A DNA stretch of 64,000 bases from Terebella lapidaria (Eukaryota > Annelida > Polychaeta > Terebellida > Terebellidae), in contig OX424564.1 in assembly GCA_949152475.1 (NCBI GenBank), positions 3,100,001-3,164,000 of the forward strand, given 5' to 3'. The translations under genes were made by a program, and so were the position numbers. Under the pieces are notes generated by a model. That model saw nothing but the letters and a program-made list of their open reading frames with translations, did no database searches and was not told the DNA's origin. Of the stretch, positions 55,916 through 64,000 are shown in pieces (positions within the stretch are counted from its first letter, which is position 1; every line of letters begins with the position of its first letter).

Positions 55916-58625
55916 ATGTCAGAGACTAGTGACGGGGAAAGTACGGGAGGGAAGGTGCCTCCGGACCATGATCGCGAGATCCAGTCCGGGGATGAGTCTC
56001 TTGAGCGCGGTAACACGTACTCGGGATGAAGTGAGTCTGAGGATGACGGGCGCACAACCGACTCCCGAGGCTCGTATACGGGTTCTGAGGAATCCGACTC
56101 CGGCACTGAGGCCGAGAGTGTGGTCACTGCGGACCGCATTGTAGAGAGCAACTTGGCTGCTATAGAAGCCGAGAAGCTCGTTGATCCGTCCCCGCTCCTA
56201 CGTGATGAGTCAGAGATGGACTACAGCGAGGTAGGTCCCGGTGGTTTGGATATCGAGTTGCATCCGTCCGCGGAGATGATTGAATCTCTTGGACCGGATG
56301 AGAGTACTCGTTCGGATACCCGTCCGGATGGCCGCGGCCATCCGGACACCGGTTCCGGCGGGAACTTCTTGGTGTCCGCACCTCCGGAGCCTGGTCCGCA
56401 GGATCAGGGCAAACCTGCGACCTGGGCCGAACAGGTTGATGCGGCTGAGCAAGCTGCGTCCCAAGTTCCGGCCTCGGAGCAGGGAGCCGGCTTTGTAGAC
56501 ACCGCGGACAAGGATGATGGGTTTGTCACGCCCGTCTCCAAGCGTACGCGGGCCCGAGATAAAGAGGTTGCCCGGAAGCAGTGGGAGGCCCAACAGAAAT
56601 TGGAGGCCTCTAACCGCGGGCAACCCGAGTCCGATCACGAGGGAAAAGACTCAGCCGATCCTCCACTGAGGAAGAAGAGAAAGCCGAACCACCGGAAACG
56701 CAAGTCCGGTGGTGCCCCGCCCCAGTCCGGACCCAATTCTGGAGAACCTAAGCCGCTGGCGCCTAAGCCGGATGGCAAGTGAGGGTCCTCCGCCGAGTCC
56801 GGAGGTACCAATGCGCCAAATCCTTCGGGAAGCGGTGCGGACAGTACCTCCGCAAAGTCCGACCGGGGTCCGGGAGGTTCCCGTAAGAAGGCGCCCTTCG
56901 GGGCACCAAAAGGAACCTCCTCCGGCAAAACCTCCGGACAATCTAAGCCGTCCGGAGCGGCGGAGACCGGTTCAAGTCCAGTGGACAGAGGGCGGCCCTT
57001 GCCACAGAAGGGAGATCTCCGGTTGGAGCTCCTTCGCCGGCAAGCGGTAAAGGACGGGGAGAAGGACCTGTCCGACGCCGCACTGGACGCGGGGTGGCGG
57101 GCTTACTGCGAGGAACAGCAGCGAGTCGCCACTCAGCAGCGTGCGGGGAGTGAGCCTCGACAACCCAGGTCGAGCGGTCGTTCGAGGACGTCCAAACAGA
57201 AACGGTCGTCCTCGGAGCAGCCTTCTATCCAGAGGCTGCGGGCTGGTATGGACCCCGAACTCTCTGGTGTGCGTCAAGGGCACACTTTCCTTGCGCGGGA
57301 TGGCAGAGACGCCTACAACCGCCGTTCGTCGGAGGCGGGTATGACGGCTGACGTGCCTTTTACAAGGCCTCGTCCACTTTCGGACAAGGAGCGCGCCGGG
57401 CTGCCACCCGTGACGGAGAGCGGCGTGTTTTGCCCTCTCTGTCCGGAGTCCCTGGACGGGTATAAGGACCCGCACCGTGCGCTCAACCGGGATCGTAGGT
57501 ACCCTTCCTACGACCATTTGAGCTGGCACATTGCGGGGGACCATTACCCCTGGGTCAAGCTATTTGTCTATCGACGGTGCTACTCCCGTAGCCCTGACGA
57601 GAGATACTTCCCCAGTCTAGAGGCCTTGAACAGCCACCGCACGTCTTCTGTTCCGATTGCGGGAACGTCCGCGGGATGGCAAAGTTTAGCCTCCTTCAAC
57701 ATGGACACCCTCAATCCGGCGGAAGATGTGTTCCGACAGTTCGGATCTGAGGCTGCCAGAGCCTACGCGACTCTCCACGATTCTGTAGGCCAGGCGGTCG
57801 GCCATCATCGAGATGGTTTGGATCGGATACCGTCGGATCCAGCGTTGGCAAGCCTCCCGGTCCGTCGTGCCATTGGTAACTTGGGATCCACAGGTGTAGC
57901 CGCGCTGACCCGCGCGAAAGAGTACCCCTGGGACCACCCCCAGCGTGGCAGGCTCACTCAGACCGCGGAGTACCTCGTTGCGGAGATGGACCGCTCTCTG
58001 GAACGGCTTAGCCGGTACCGTGCGGAGGCCTCTCGTGTCGCGTGCCACCTTGCACACGACCAAGGCCTCATGGAAGGTACCCGGCGGAGCCTTGAGAGCT
58101 TCCGGACGTTGTCAGCCGACTGGGAAGGGCGAGGGCAAGCTGCCGCCCTCCATTTCCCCCGAGGTGACCGCACGGATGGAACAATTGGAGGCTGAGAATC
58201 AGTAGCTACGGCGTCGTCTCGATGAAGCCGAGGCTGCTAGGACTCGCCTGATCCAGGGCGTTGATGACCTTTTGTCGTCCGCCGTGGACCAGTCTGTTCT
58301 CCAGCGGGCGGATGCTGCTTTGGAGCTGGCTATCTACCCTATCCTAGTTAGGATATGGGGAGAGCGTACGGCCGGCGCCCAGCGCACCCGCGATATGGTA
58401 GACATGTTCGGCGCCGTGGCTCACCTCTTCCTGCTCCGGCAGGACCTGGTATGCGGGGTTCCCCAGCGAAACCCCTGTAACCGCCACCAGGCCTGTCTCG
58501 TCCGCCCGTGCAGCCGAATACTCCATGCCGGCTTCGCTGCTTCCACGGCGTAGGGACCCTTCACCGCCGCCGAACACCAAGACAGGCGGCACGGACGAGG
58601 AGTCTATGCAGGAGGAGGAAGGCTA
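55916..58625 (+). CDS. Extra coding region of element 2 (fossil)
   Basis: Begins MSETSDGES, matching element 1. Recognisable blocks are TWAEQVDAAEQAASQ, DDGFVTPVSKRTRARDKEVA and KKRKPNHRKRKSGGAPPQ. Next comes the finger region with CPLC...HLSWHIAGDH (about nt 57430-57545), then RSLERLSRYRAEASRVACHL, and remnants of the coiled coil near 58170-58250. The second finger is less well kept than in element 1. Broken copy, but the shared blocks show that this region belongs to the family and was not picked up once by chance. Confidence 0.65.
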
Positions 58626-58749
58626 GGTTCTAGCCTCGTTGCTGTGGCAACACGGCGGTGTGCCGGAGTCACTTCGGTGGCTCTGCCCTGCCTCAGGTCC
58701 GTCCTGCGGACTTCAGGCGCCGGCCAGCGCCTCAACCCTTTTTAGAGGT

Positions 58750-59135
58750 ACTATCACTTTTGATCACTCGGTGTGTCATTTTACCAAATTTCCAAATTTA
58801 AAGGTTAACCTTAAAAATATTCCAAAGACTCGACACACCGTCCCTTTCTAACGGATGACCTTCCAAGGTCATCACACCCTTTTGGACTACCTCGGTCAAA
58901 ATTTTAGCTTGTTTATTAGGGTTTATTCAAACTTGTAAAGCGCGTTATAGTTTACTCCGTAAGTCCGGGGGTCGTTCCCCATTCTTCCAAAAGGGACCCT
59001 TAAGGTCCTAGTCTTTTACGCCATGACTTCCGGGTGTTGCCATCTTGCCTTCTTCCGGACCCCGCCATGCGAAACCTTCGTCGGGTTTTCAGCAGTTTTG
59101 GGCGCGGGCGGAACATGTTGGGGACCAACATTGTC
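58750..59135 (+). promoter_or_regulatory. Conserved 3' leader of element 2
   Basis: Counterpart of 29965-30350, including the stem-loop gatgaccttccaaggtcatc at 58854-58873. Confidence 0.5.
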
Positions 59136-59144
59136 AGAAGGGGG
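59136..59144 (+). promoter_or_regulatory. Polypurine tract of element 2
   Basis: agaaggggg, three bases before the 3' LTR. Confidence 0.85.
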
Positions 59145-59147
59145 TAA

Positions 59148-59858
59148 TGTGGCGATTTTGCCCAAAGATCGCAGCAGGAGTCTTTGCAAAACAAAGTATT
59201 GTGGCCTATCTTTAGACCGCTCGAGCTTGGAGCGTGCGCTGCCTAGCAACGCACTGTACCTAATCGCGCCCAGTAAACTATAACAAGTGGTGACCTAGTT
59301 TCTCCTCCCGCCTCTCGGTTCGATATATACGCGAGCATTTTGCTTGGCCTGTGAGATTGTCCCAGAGCAAGCCGAGAGGCATGACGAGAGGGTCGCCATG
59401 AGCTTTACGTCCCTGTGTCTTGGGTAAGGCCCTCGCGGGCCCTGGGGACGATTTCCATTGGGGTCCGGGCTGGGGTAGAGACAGTTGCTGACTCGGGGGC
59501 GCAAGCCCTGTGGATCGCCAGTTCTCTTCTCCACCCGGGGTGGTGTGACACAGGCTCTGGCAGACCGTCGGGCTGGCTCAGAGTTCCATCTCTGCGACAG
59601 TGCCTTCGGCGAGGCCGGCCAGCAACATGCCCACGTGTACGGGTTCCGTGGTGCCGCTCCCATGGCATCTCGGGCTCTACACACGGCTACATTACCATAA
59701 CTATGTAATATGCATGTTGTAGTTAAGGAGTTGGTGAGATGCATGTGTTATGTCGTAGTGTATGACGGCCGGACTCGTTCCGGGCTGACTGTACCTGGTT
59801 GTAGTATTCCGTAGAGTAGTGCTGGACGCCCTGTAGCGGGCGCCCGCCGAACTTTACA
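59148..59858 (+). repeat. 3' LTR of element 2
   Basis: 711 bp, pairs with 47440-48156. It is followed by TATA, the likely target duplication. Confidence 0.95.
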
Positions 59859-60500
59859 TATATTTCCTTCCTTGGTGTTTAAATGTAAAAATTATAACGA
59901 TTGTGTTTATCTCAGTCCGCTAGTATCATACATAAAGAGTTATAACGAGAAGAACTATTACTGCAGTATCATTTATTTTCATCAGATTTCACATCAAGAT
60001 TCCTCATGTTGTAGGATTCCGAATGTAGACTCCAGGTACGTCCAACACCAGCATTATGCTGTCATGAAGAAACATAGTGTAATTAAGATGGTGAGCATAT
60101 GTGGCAGGTCATGAACGACCCATGAAATATCTAAACATATGTCTCTCAAGAGGTGATGTATGTCAGCAATATACACTTTTGAATGGAACATCATAGTGAC
60201 CCCTCACATCGCGAACCCCTCACTATGGTTTGCCCGAGAAATACTTGCCCACCTATATCTGTTCAAATTACTGGACTCTCCCATACAACTCTACCAAATG
60301 ATTATCATTTTAAAAATGTCACATGGTTTTGGTCAATAGCAGTATTACGGTATTTCGTATGTTCTGTTATGCTTGTTTGCCATGCTCTAAAAGCTCAATA
60401 TGTTTTTTCACATTTTTGACTCATACACAATACGGCATCTGAGCTCGGTATGTTTCACTTCAGAATCCACAATGGCGTCAACAGGAGTATATACAACAGA
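59859..60500. other. 3' flank of the trefoil gene, nothing recognised
   Basis: AT-rich sequence between element 2 and the polyadenylation signal of the trefoil gene. No third trefoil exon is seen here, although exon spacing (868 bp) would have placed one close to the element 2 insertion point. Confidence 0.5.
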
Positions 60501-60505
60501 AATGA

Positions 60506-60511
60506 TTTATT
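60506..60511 (-). terminator. Polyadenylation signal of the trefoil gene
   Basis: AATAAA on the minus strand, about 150 bp after the stop codon and followed by a GT-rich stretch (tctgttgtatatactcctgttg in part). At the same place in the duplicated unit after exon 2 the sequence reads AATAAT, fitting use only after the last exon. Confidence 0.55.
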
Positions 60512-60661
60512 GGGTTATTGAACCTAATAATATCTGCTGCCCAAAACGTTCTATATACTAATTTCTTTACTAGCAATAAGAAAAAATATAGCACATTTGA
60601 TCAGCTTGGTGTACGGATCTTTCTTCATAACAATGCTACCGTTGCATAAATTCATGTACAT

Positions 60662-60876
60662 TTAGCACTTACCTGGGAAGAAGCACCAATTGAAGCCCAA
60701 TTTAGGGTTTGTGTTCCAGCAGCATTGCCGACCACGGCTATCAGAGCGTGCTAGACACTGGGCCTTCGTTATCCCATCCCAACCACAATCTATCCTCTTC
60801 GAAGGTTGTATGTTACAGCCAACTGCATTGAATTGTACACAATCTAGTTTAGCATATGAATATGGCATAGCGCCTC
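60662..60876 (-). other. Exon 3, trefoil domain 2
   Basis: Acceptor tcagtgAG|ga. The domain reads GCNIQPSKRIDCGWDGITKA...QCCWNTNPKLGFNWCFF. It has two extra cysteines, one before the domain (KLDC) and one at the C-terminus (PGKC), which could form an additional disulfide. If the GTAAGT at 60672-60667 is used as a donor instead, the exon is exactly 204 nt, the same as exon 2. Confidence 0.75.
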
Positions 60877-63775
60877 CTCACTGAATGCATACATGTACTA
60901 CGAATATCAACGTACTAAATTTACGAAATGCACAAATAGTAAAAACTATAGTCAAATATGTGATCAAGGCATGTTATGTGTTCGGTACTGACAACTAGGC
61001 TATGTGTACAGAGATTGCACGTTTTAACAATCAACTCATCATTTTTCAGGCGAGGATGATGTTTTGATTGGGGTATCAATCTGTGTTGTTTATAATTAGA
61101 TATGCACAAAAAGTCGTGCTTGAAAGTATATTGCATTCTCAGGTTGATGGATGAAAACTCAGGGTTGAATGTCATCTGACCCTGATTTATTTACGTATGA
61201 TCAAGTATCGAAAATTGCCAATGCCAGCTGATTCATCCTAATAATAGGATAAAGCAGTGTATATGTCAGGATATAGATTTACCAACAATAGACGTTGATG
61301 ATCCAAAATCAATCAAATGAAAACAATGCCAGATCGAACATTCAAAGCGTCAACAGGATGATATGCACCCAAAAATTATTGGGTTATTGAATGGCAACTG
61401 TTCCCCATATCGGATCTAGATATCGGGTTCTTTACAGCAATCAACCAAAATGTAACAAACTTTGTCTGCCTGATGTAGTGGTATATTTATTTATAAAACA
61501 GTGGTACATTTAAATAAAGGCATGTGCATGTAGCACTTACCTGGGAAAAAGCACCAAGGGTAGCCCAAGCGAGGAATCTCTTTATAGCAGCATCGCCGGC
61601 CGAATTTATCTCTCCTTGCTCTACAGTCGGCCCTCGATATTCCACGGTAACCACAGTCCACCCTGTCTGGCCCGTCTACGTCACAGTGAGCTGCATTGAA
61701 TTGAGCATGATCTACTTCAGCATATAAATATGGCATACTTCTTTCTATCGGAATGCATCCATATATTAGGCAAAAAAAAATAGATGTTTTGGTTTGCGTT
61801 CCCGCGCGCGTCGTCAGATTTTTTTTTTGCCAGGATGGTATTTTACAAGCAGCGGCCACATTTCAATTCTGTGCAAGTCGATGAGCGTCCCCAAAGTGGC
61901 TGTATTAATGACTGTCGAGGATTGCAATCTTGCAGGAACCAATCAGGCGTTTAACTGTGAAAGCTACAAACCAAACAATTAGCAACCCAATACTTTACAG
62001 ATTCGATTTTAAGATAATTGTTGGTCGTTATATTAACACTGGCTGATAACAAGGAGAGTCGTCCGGTAAATGATTTTTTAAATTCCGACGCTAGCATATT
62101 CCCTTGCCGCGGAAGTAATGACACCTAATTTTCCATACGAGCCCCTTCCACTTGTCATTGATTAAAACAGCAGATCACCCCAGTGAACCGCTTCGTGAGA
62201 AACTTGTTTCATACAGACATAGGGAGTTGCATGCGTTGCAATCTAGACACTCTTGCTTAGAAACAATACGAGTTTATATCGTTGATATATTTTGTAGCGA
62301 GAATCTGCCAAAGTTTTCAAAGTAAACATTCACTTTTGTATTTTTTAGTTGTTTTTTTCAATGATTTTTTATTACATGACTAGTTTTATTGATTCTGTTA
62401 TCAATCACTATGTTCCACTCGTTATTTGATCCATACTGTGGTTGACCAAGAAGTTTTGTTTTCTTATCTCGTTAGTTATATTGAGAAAGTTATCTCGTTA
62501 TTTCGAGAGTAATCTCGTTATTTCGAGATAACGAGGTAACTAAAGTTATATTTACCCATCAGTGAAACACGCTTTTTGGCCGTAGTTTTGTTTTGGATAA
62601 TCGGATCAACCTGAAATTTTGCGTTTCTCAATTGGATATCATGCCCTAATTTTTTTTTTTGCCCGAAGTTGTATATTAAAAATTGAAAAAGTTGGCAATC
62701 TAACCCAATGTTAAATTTCAGTCGGAAATGTGATCAAGTAAATTCCAACAAATTCAAGGCTTTTGTCGTGTTTATGCCCATACAAATGAACCGAATGTGT
62801 TGATTCAGAGTCGAAAGGCATAGTCGGTGTATATTAGGTAAATATGTTTATTCTGAAGCAATATATAACTCGTACACTGAATAAAAGCTGTTGGTTTTTT
62901 TTTGTGCAGGCTGAAATTCCATGTTGGCCCGACACTTAACATTAGGTTGGATTGCCAACTTTCTCAGTTTTTGAGATAGAACTCTGGAATTCGGTGAAAA
63001 ATTACGGCATAATGCCCAATCAATACACACGAAATTTCAAGTTGATCTGATTATTTATAACAAAACTACGGCCAAAAATCGTGTTTCACTGATGGATGAA
63101 CTTGAGTATAAAACAACCAGCATTTTTTGGAGTCCTATATAACTATACTATCTCAATGTAACGACATGATCATCTCGAAATAATGAGATACTATCTCGAG
63201 TTAACCAGATGACTTAACTATCTCGAAATTACGACATAATTATCTTGAAATAACGAGATATTTAATTCGAAATGACGAGATAAAATTTTTTTTGCTGTCG
63301 TAAACAATTTTCTCGGTATGACGACAAATTCTTTTTTTTTTGGGTGTCATATATCAGCCATCCTAGGTCCAAAAGACTTTGAATAAATCTATACTACTAT
63401 TCCAGAAAAAAAATATGGTACAAGCACACTTTTTATGCAAAAAAAAAAAACATAAACCGGTGCTCAAGAAAAAAAAAAAAAAACCTCAGCGCCATAGCAC
63501 CGATTTCGGAGCATCACCGGGACGCAAACCAAAACATTTTTTTTTTTGGCCTTACGAATATAAACATACTGATGTATACACATGTTTCTATTTGGAAATT
63601 ATATTCACATATATATCAGGGCAGGATGAGTTTTCGGTATGGTGTACATGCATTCAAACAAATACTAAAAGAATGGCAATGTGCCTGCATATCGCGAGAG
63701 TGTCAACATTAACGTACTGCAGTGCACGTAGCCACATACGGCCAACAAACACGCAAACAGCAGCAAAGTCTTCAT
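60662..63775 (-). CDS. Secreted two-trefoil-domain protein, three exons
   Basis: Coding exons are 63775-63718, 61744-61541 and 60876-60662, total 477 nt, 158 aa. Exon 1 gives a classic signal peptide (MKTLLLFACLLAVCGYVHC) and stops after the first base of a codon before GTACGT. Exons 2 and 3 each encode one trefoil (P-type) domain. Exon 2 starts with two codon bases after AG and ends CCCAG|GTAAGT, so introns 1 and 2 are both phase 1. Exon 3 runs past an equivalent GTAAGT to a TAA, giving ...FFPGKC. Trefoil cysteines are present in both domains (C-x9-C-x9-C-x10-CC-x11-C), with DCG(W/Y)xGI. The third loop is about six residues longer than the usual four. Architecture resembles TFF2-like mucosal peptides: secreted, mucin- or lectin-associated, protease-resistant. 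A further splice from exon 3 to an exon outside the window cannot be excluded. Confidence 0.75.
61541..61744 (-). other. Exon 2, trefoil domain 1
   Basis: 204 nt, phase 1-1. Acceptor attccgatAG|aa; donor CCCAG|GTAAGTGC. The domain reads HCDVDGPDRVDCGYRGISRA...RCCYKEIPRLGYPWCFF with exactly six cysteines. The upstream T9 tract comes from a small foldback insertion at 61769-61831. Confidence 0.85.
61769..61831. repeat. 63-bp micro-foldback in intron 1
   Basis: The ends aggcaaaaaaaaat and atttttttttgcc are inverted. The inside contains atgttttggtttgcgttccc, which recurs in the opposite orientation at about 63520-63540. Confidence 0.6.
62460..63275. mobile_element. Foldback element in intron 1
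   Basis: About 815 bp. The outer arms (62466-62535 and 63145-63270) are rich in TTATCTCGTTATTTCGAGATAA-like palindromes. The inner arms (62551-62725 and 62925-63096) are reverse complements at about 75-80 percent, starting catcagtgaaacacg-ttttt. The central loop is about 200 bp. No coding capacity. A non-autonomous foldback or MITE-like DNA element. Confidence 0.75.
63460..63552. repeat. Poly(A)-bounded micro-repeat
   Basis: An A14 run and a T11 run bound a 60-bp segment with gggacgcaaaccaaaacat, the partner of the motif at 61790-61803. Confidence 0.5.
63718..63775 (-). other. Exon 1 coding part: signal peptide
   Basis: ATG at 63775-63773 in context ttgccATGa. Positive residue (K2), hydrophobic core LLLFACLLAV, small residues and then Cys. 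The next intron begins GTACGT. The phase fits exon 2 exactly: A + AA, giving Lys. A good acceptor (cgttccattccAG) lies 8 bp upstream of the ATG, so a separate 5' non-coding exon is possible. Confidence 0.7.
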
Positions 63776-63857
63776 GGCAAAACCTGGAATGGAACGCACA
63801 AAAATTGTATAACATGGGTGAAGAATTACGTGCAATATTCACCGCCATATGATACGA

Positions 63858-63864
63858 ATTTATA
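63858..63864 (-). promoter_or_regulatory. Possible TATA box of the trefoil gene
   Basis: TATAAAT on the minus strand, about 85 bp upstream of the ATG. If used, the 5' untranslated region would be about 50 bp. The alternative is an upstream exon joined at the acceptor near 63783. Confidence 0.4.
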
Positions 63865-64000
63865 TTCACGAAGTTCACCACTGTTATATAATTATCTTTT
63901 AATAACCTGAAAATATTAATGAAATGTCATACTGCAAGAAGGAGAATATAACATTATTGTTGAATATTCAACCCAACTCACAACTATACATTAAGAAATT

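Larger units (their letters stand above)
47440..59858 (+). mobile_element. Large Ty3/gypsy element 2, sister of element 1
   Basis: A 12.4-kb copy of the same family as element 1, with the same order of parts: LTR, tRNA-His-type primer site, gag, pol, structured spacer, extra coding region, conserved 3' leader, polypurine tract and LTR. Flanked by TATA on both sides (47436-47439, 59859-59862), a likely 4-bp target duplication. LTRs of 717 and 711 bp differ at about 2-2.5 percent of sites plus small indels, so it is roughly twice as old as element 1. Its coding body is close to element 1 but its LTRs have clearly diverged, so it is a separate subfamily. Broken, with roughly ten breaks including internal losses. 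Confidence 0.95.

Noticed and set aside
63379-63852. 157-codon open frame with lysine runs
   Set aside because: It is generated by poly(A) runs and overlaps the antisense of the signal-peptide exon.

Overview
The window is animal (metazoan) DNA. It has spliced, phase-symmetric exons of a secreted trefoil-domain protein, a CR1/L2-type LINE with an ATT-repeat tail, a tRNA-headed SINE with the same kind of tail, Tc1-type remnants, foldback DNA elements and several unrelated satellite-like arrays. The unique background is AT-rich. Two long Ty3/gypsy elements stand out as GC-rich, CpG-rich islands. A marine invertebrate would fit, but nothing here fixes the species.

Layout. 1-2395: a 160-bp hairpin and a degenerate tandem repeat of about 430 bp. 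2395-12452: a nest of old minus-strand Ty3/gypsy copies, in which copy A lies inside copy B and a plus-strand LINE (about 8385-12143) also lies inside copy B. 12452-15740: small DNA-element remnants, including a 1.1-kb element with terminal inverted repeats. 15741-31099: large Ty3/gypsy element 1, 15.4 kb, with 736-bp LTRs and a 4-bp target duplication. 31100-33405: old mixed DNA with a SINE. 33406-39727: an unclassified composite with head-to-tail ends and three internal arrays. 39728-47439: Tc1 remnants, a small foldback, a dimeric 326-bp array and a 130-bp satellite. 47440-59858: related Ty3/gypsy element 2, 12.4 kb. 59859-64000: the 3' and 5' ends of a minus-strand host gene for a two-trefoil secreted protein, with a foldback element in intron 1.

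Three results matter most. First, the host gene can be read from signal peptide to stop in three exons (158 aa). Its signal-peptide exon is short and easily missed. Second, the two large Ty3/gypsy elements define a family with an unusual extra coding region downstream of pol. It encodes an acidic/basic low-complexity protein with paired C2H2-like fingers and a leucine-rich coiled coil. Third, the 1.9-kb non-coding spacer between pol and that region holds a chain of short stem-loops. Between the two copies, loops change while stems are kept, with several compensatory base-pair changes, which suggests a selected RNA structure.

Old LTR elements are described as fossils only. Exact ends of degraded copies are approximate.
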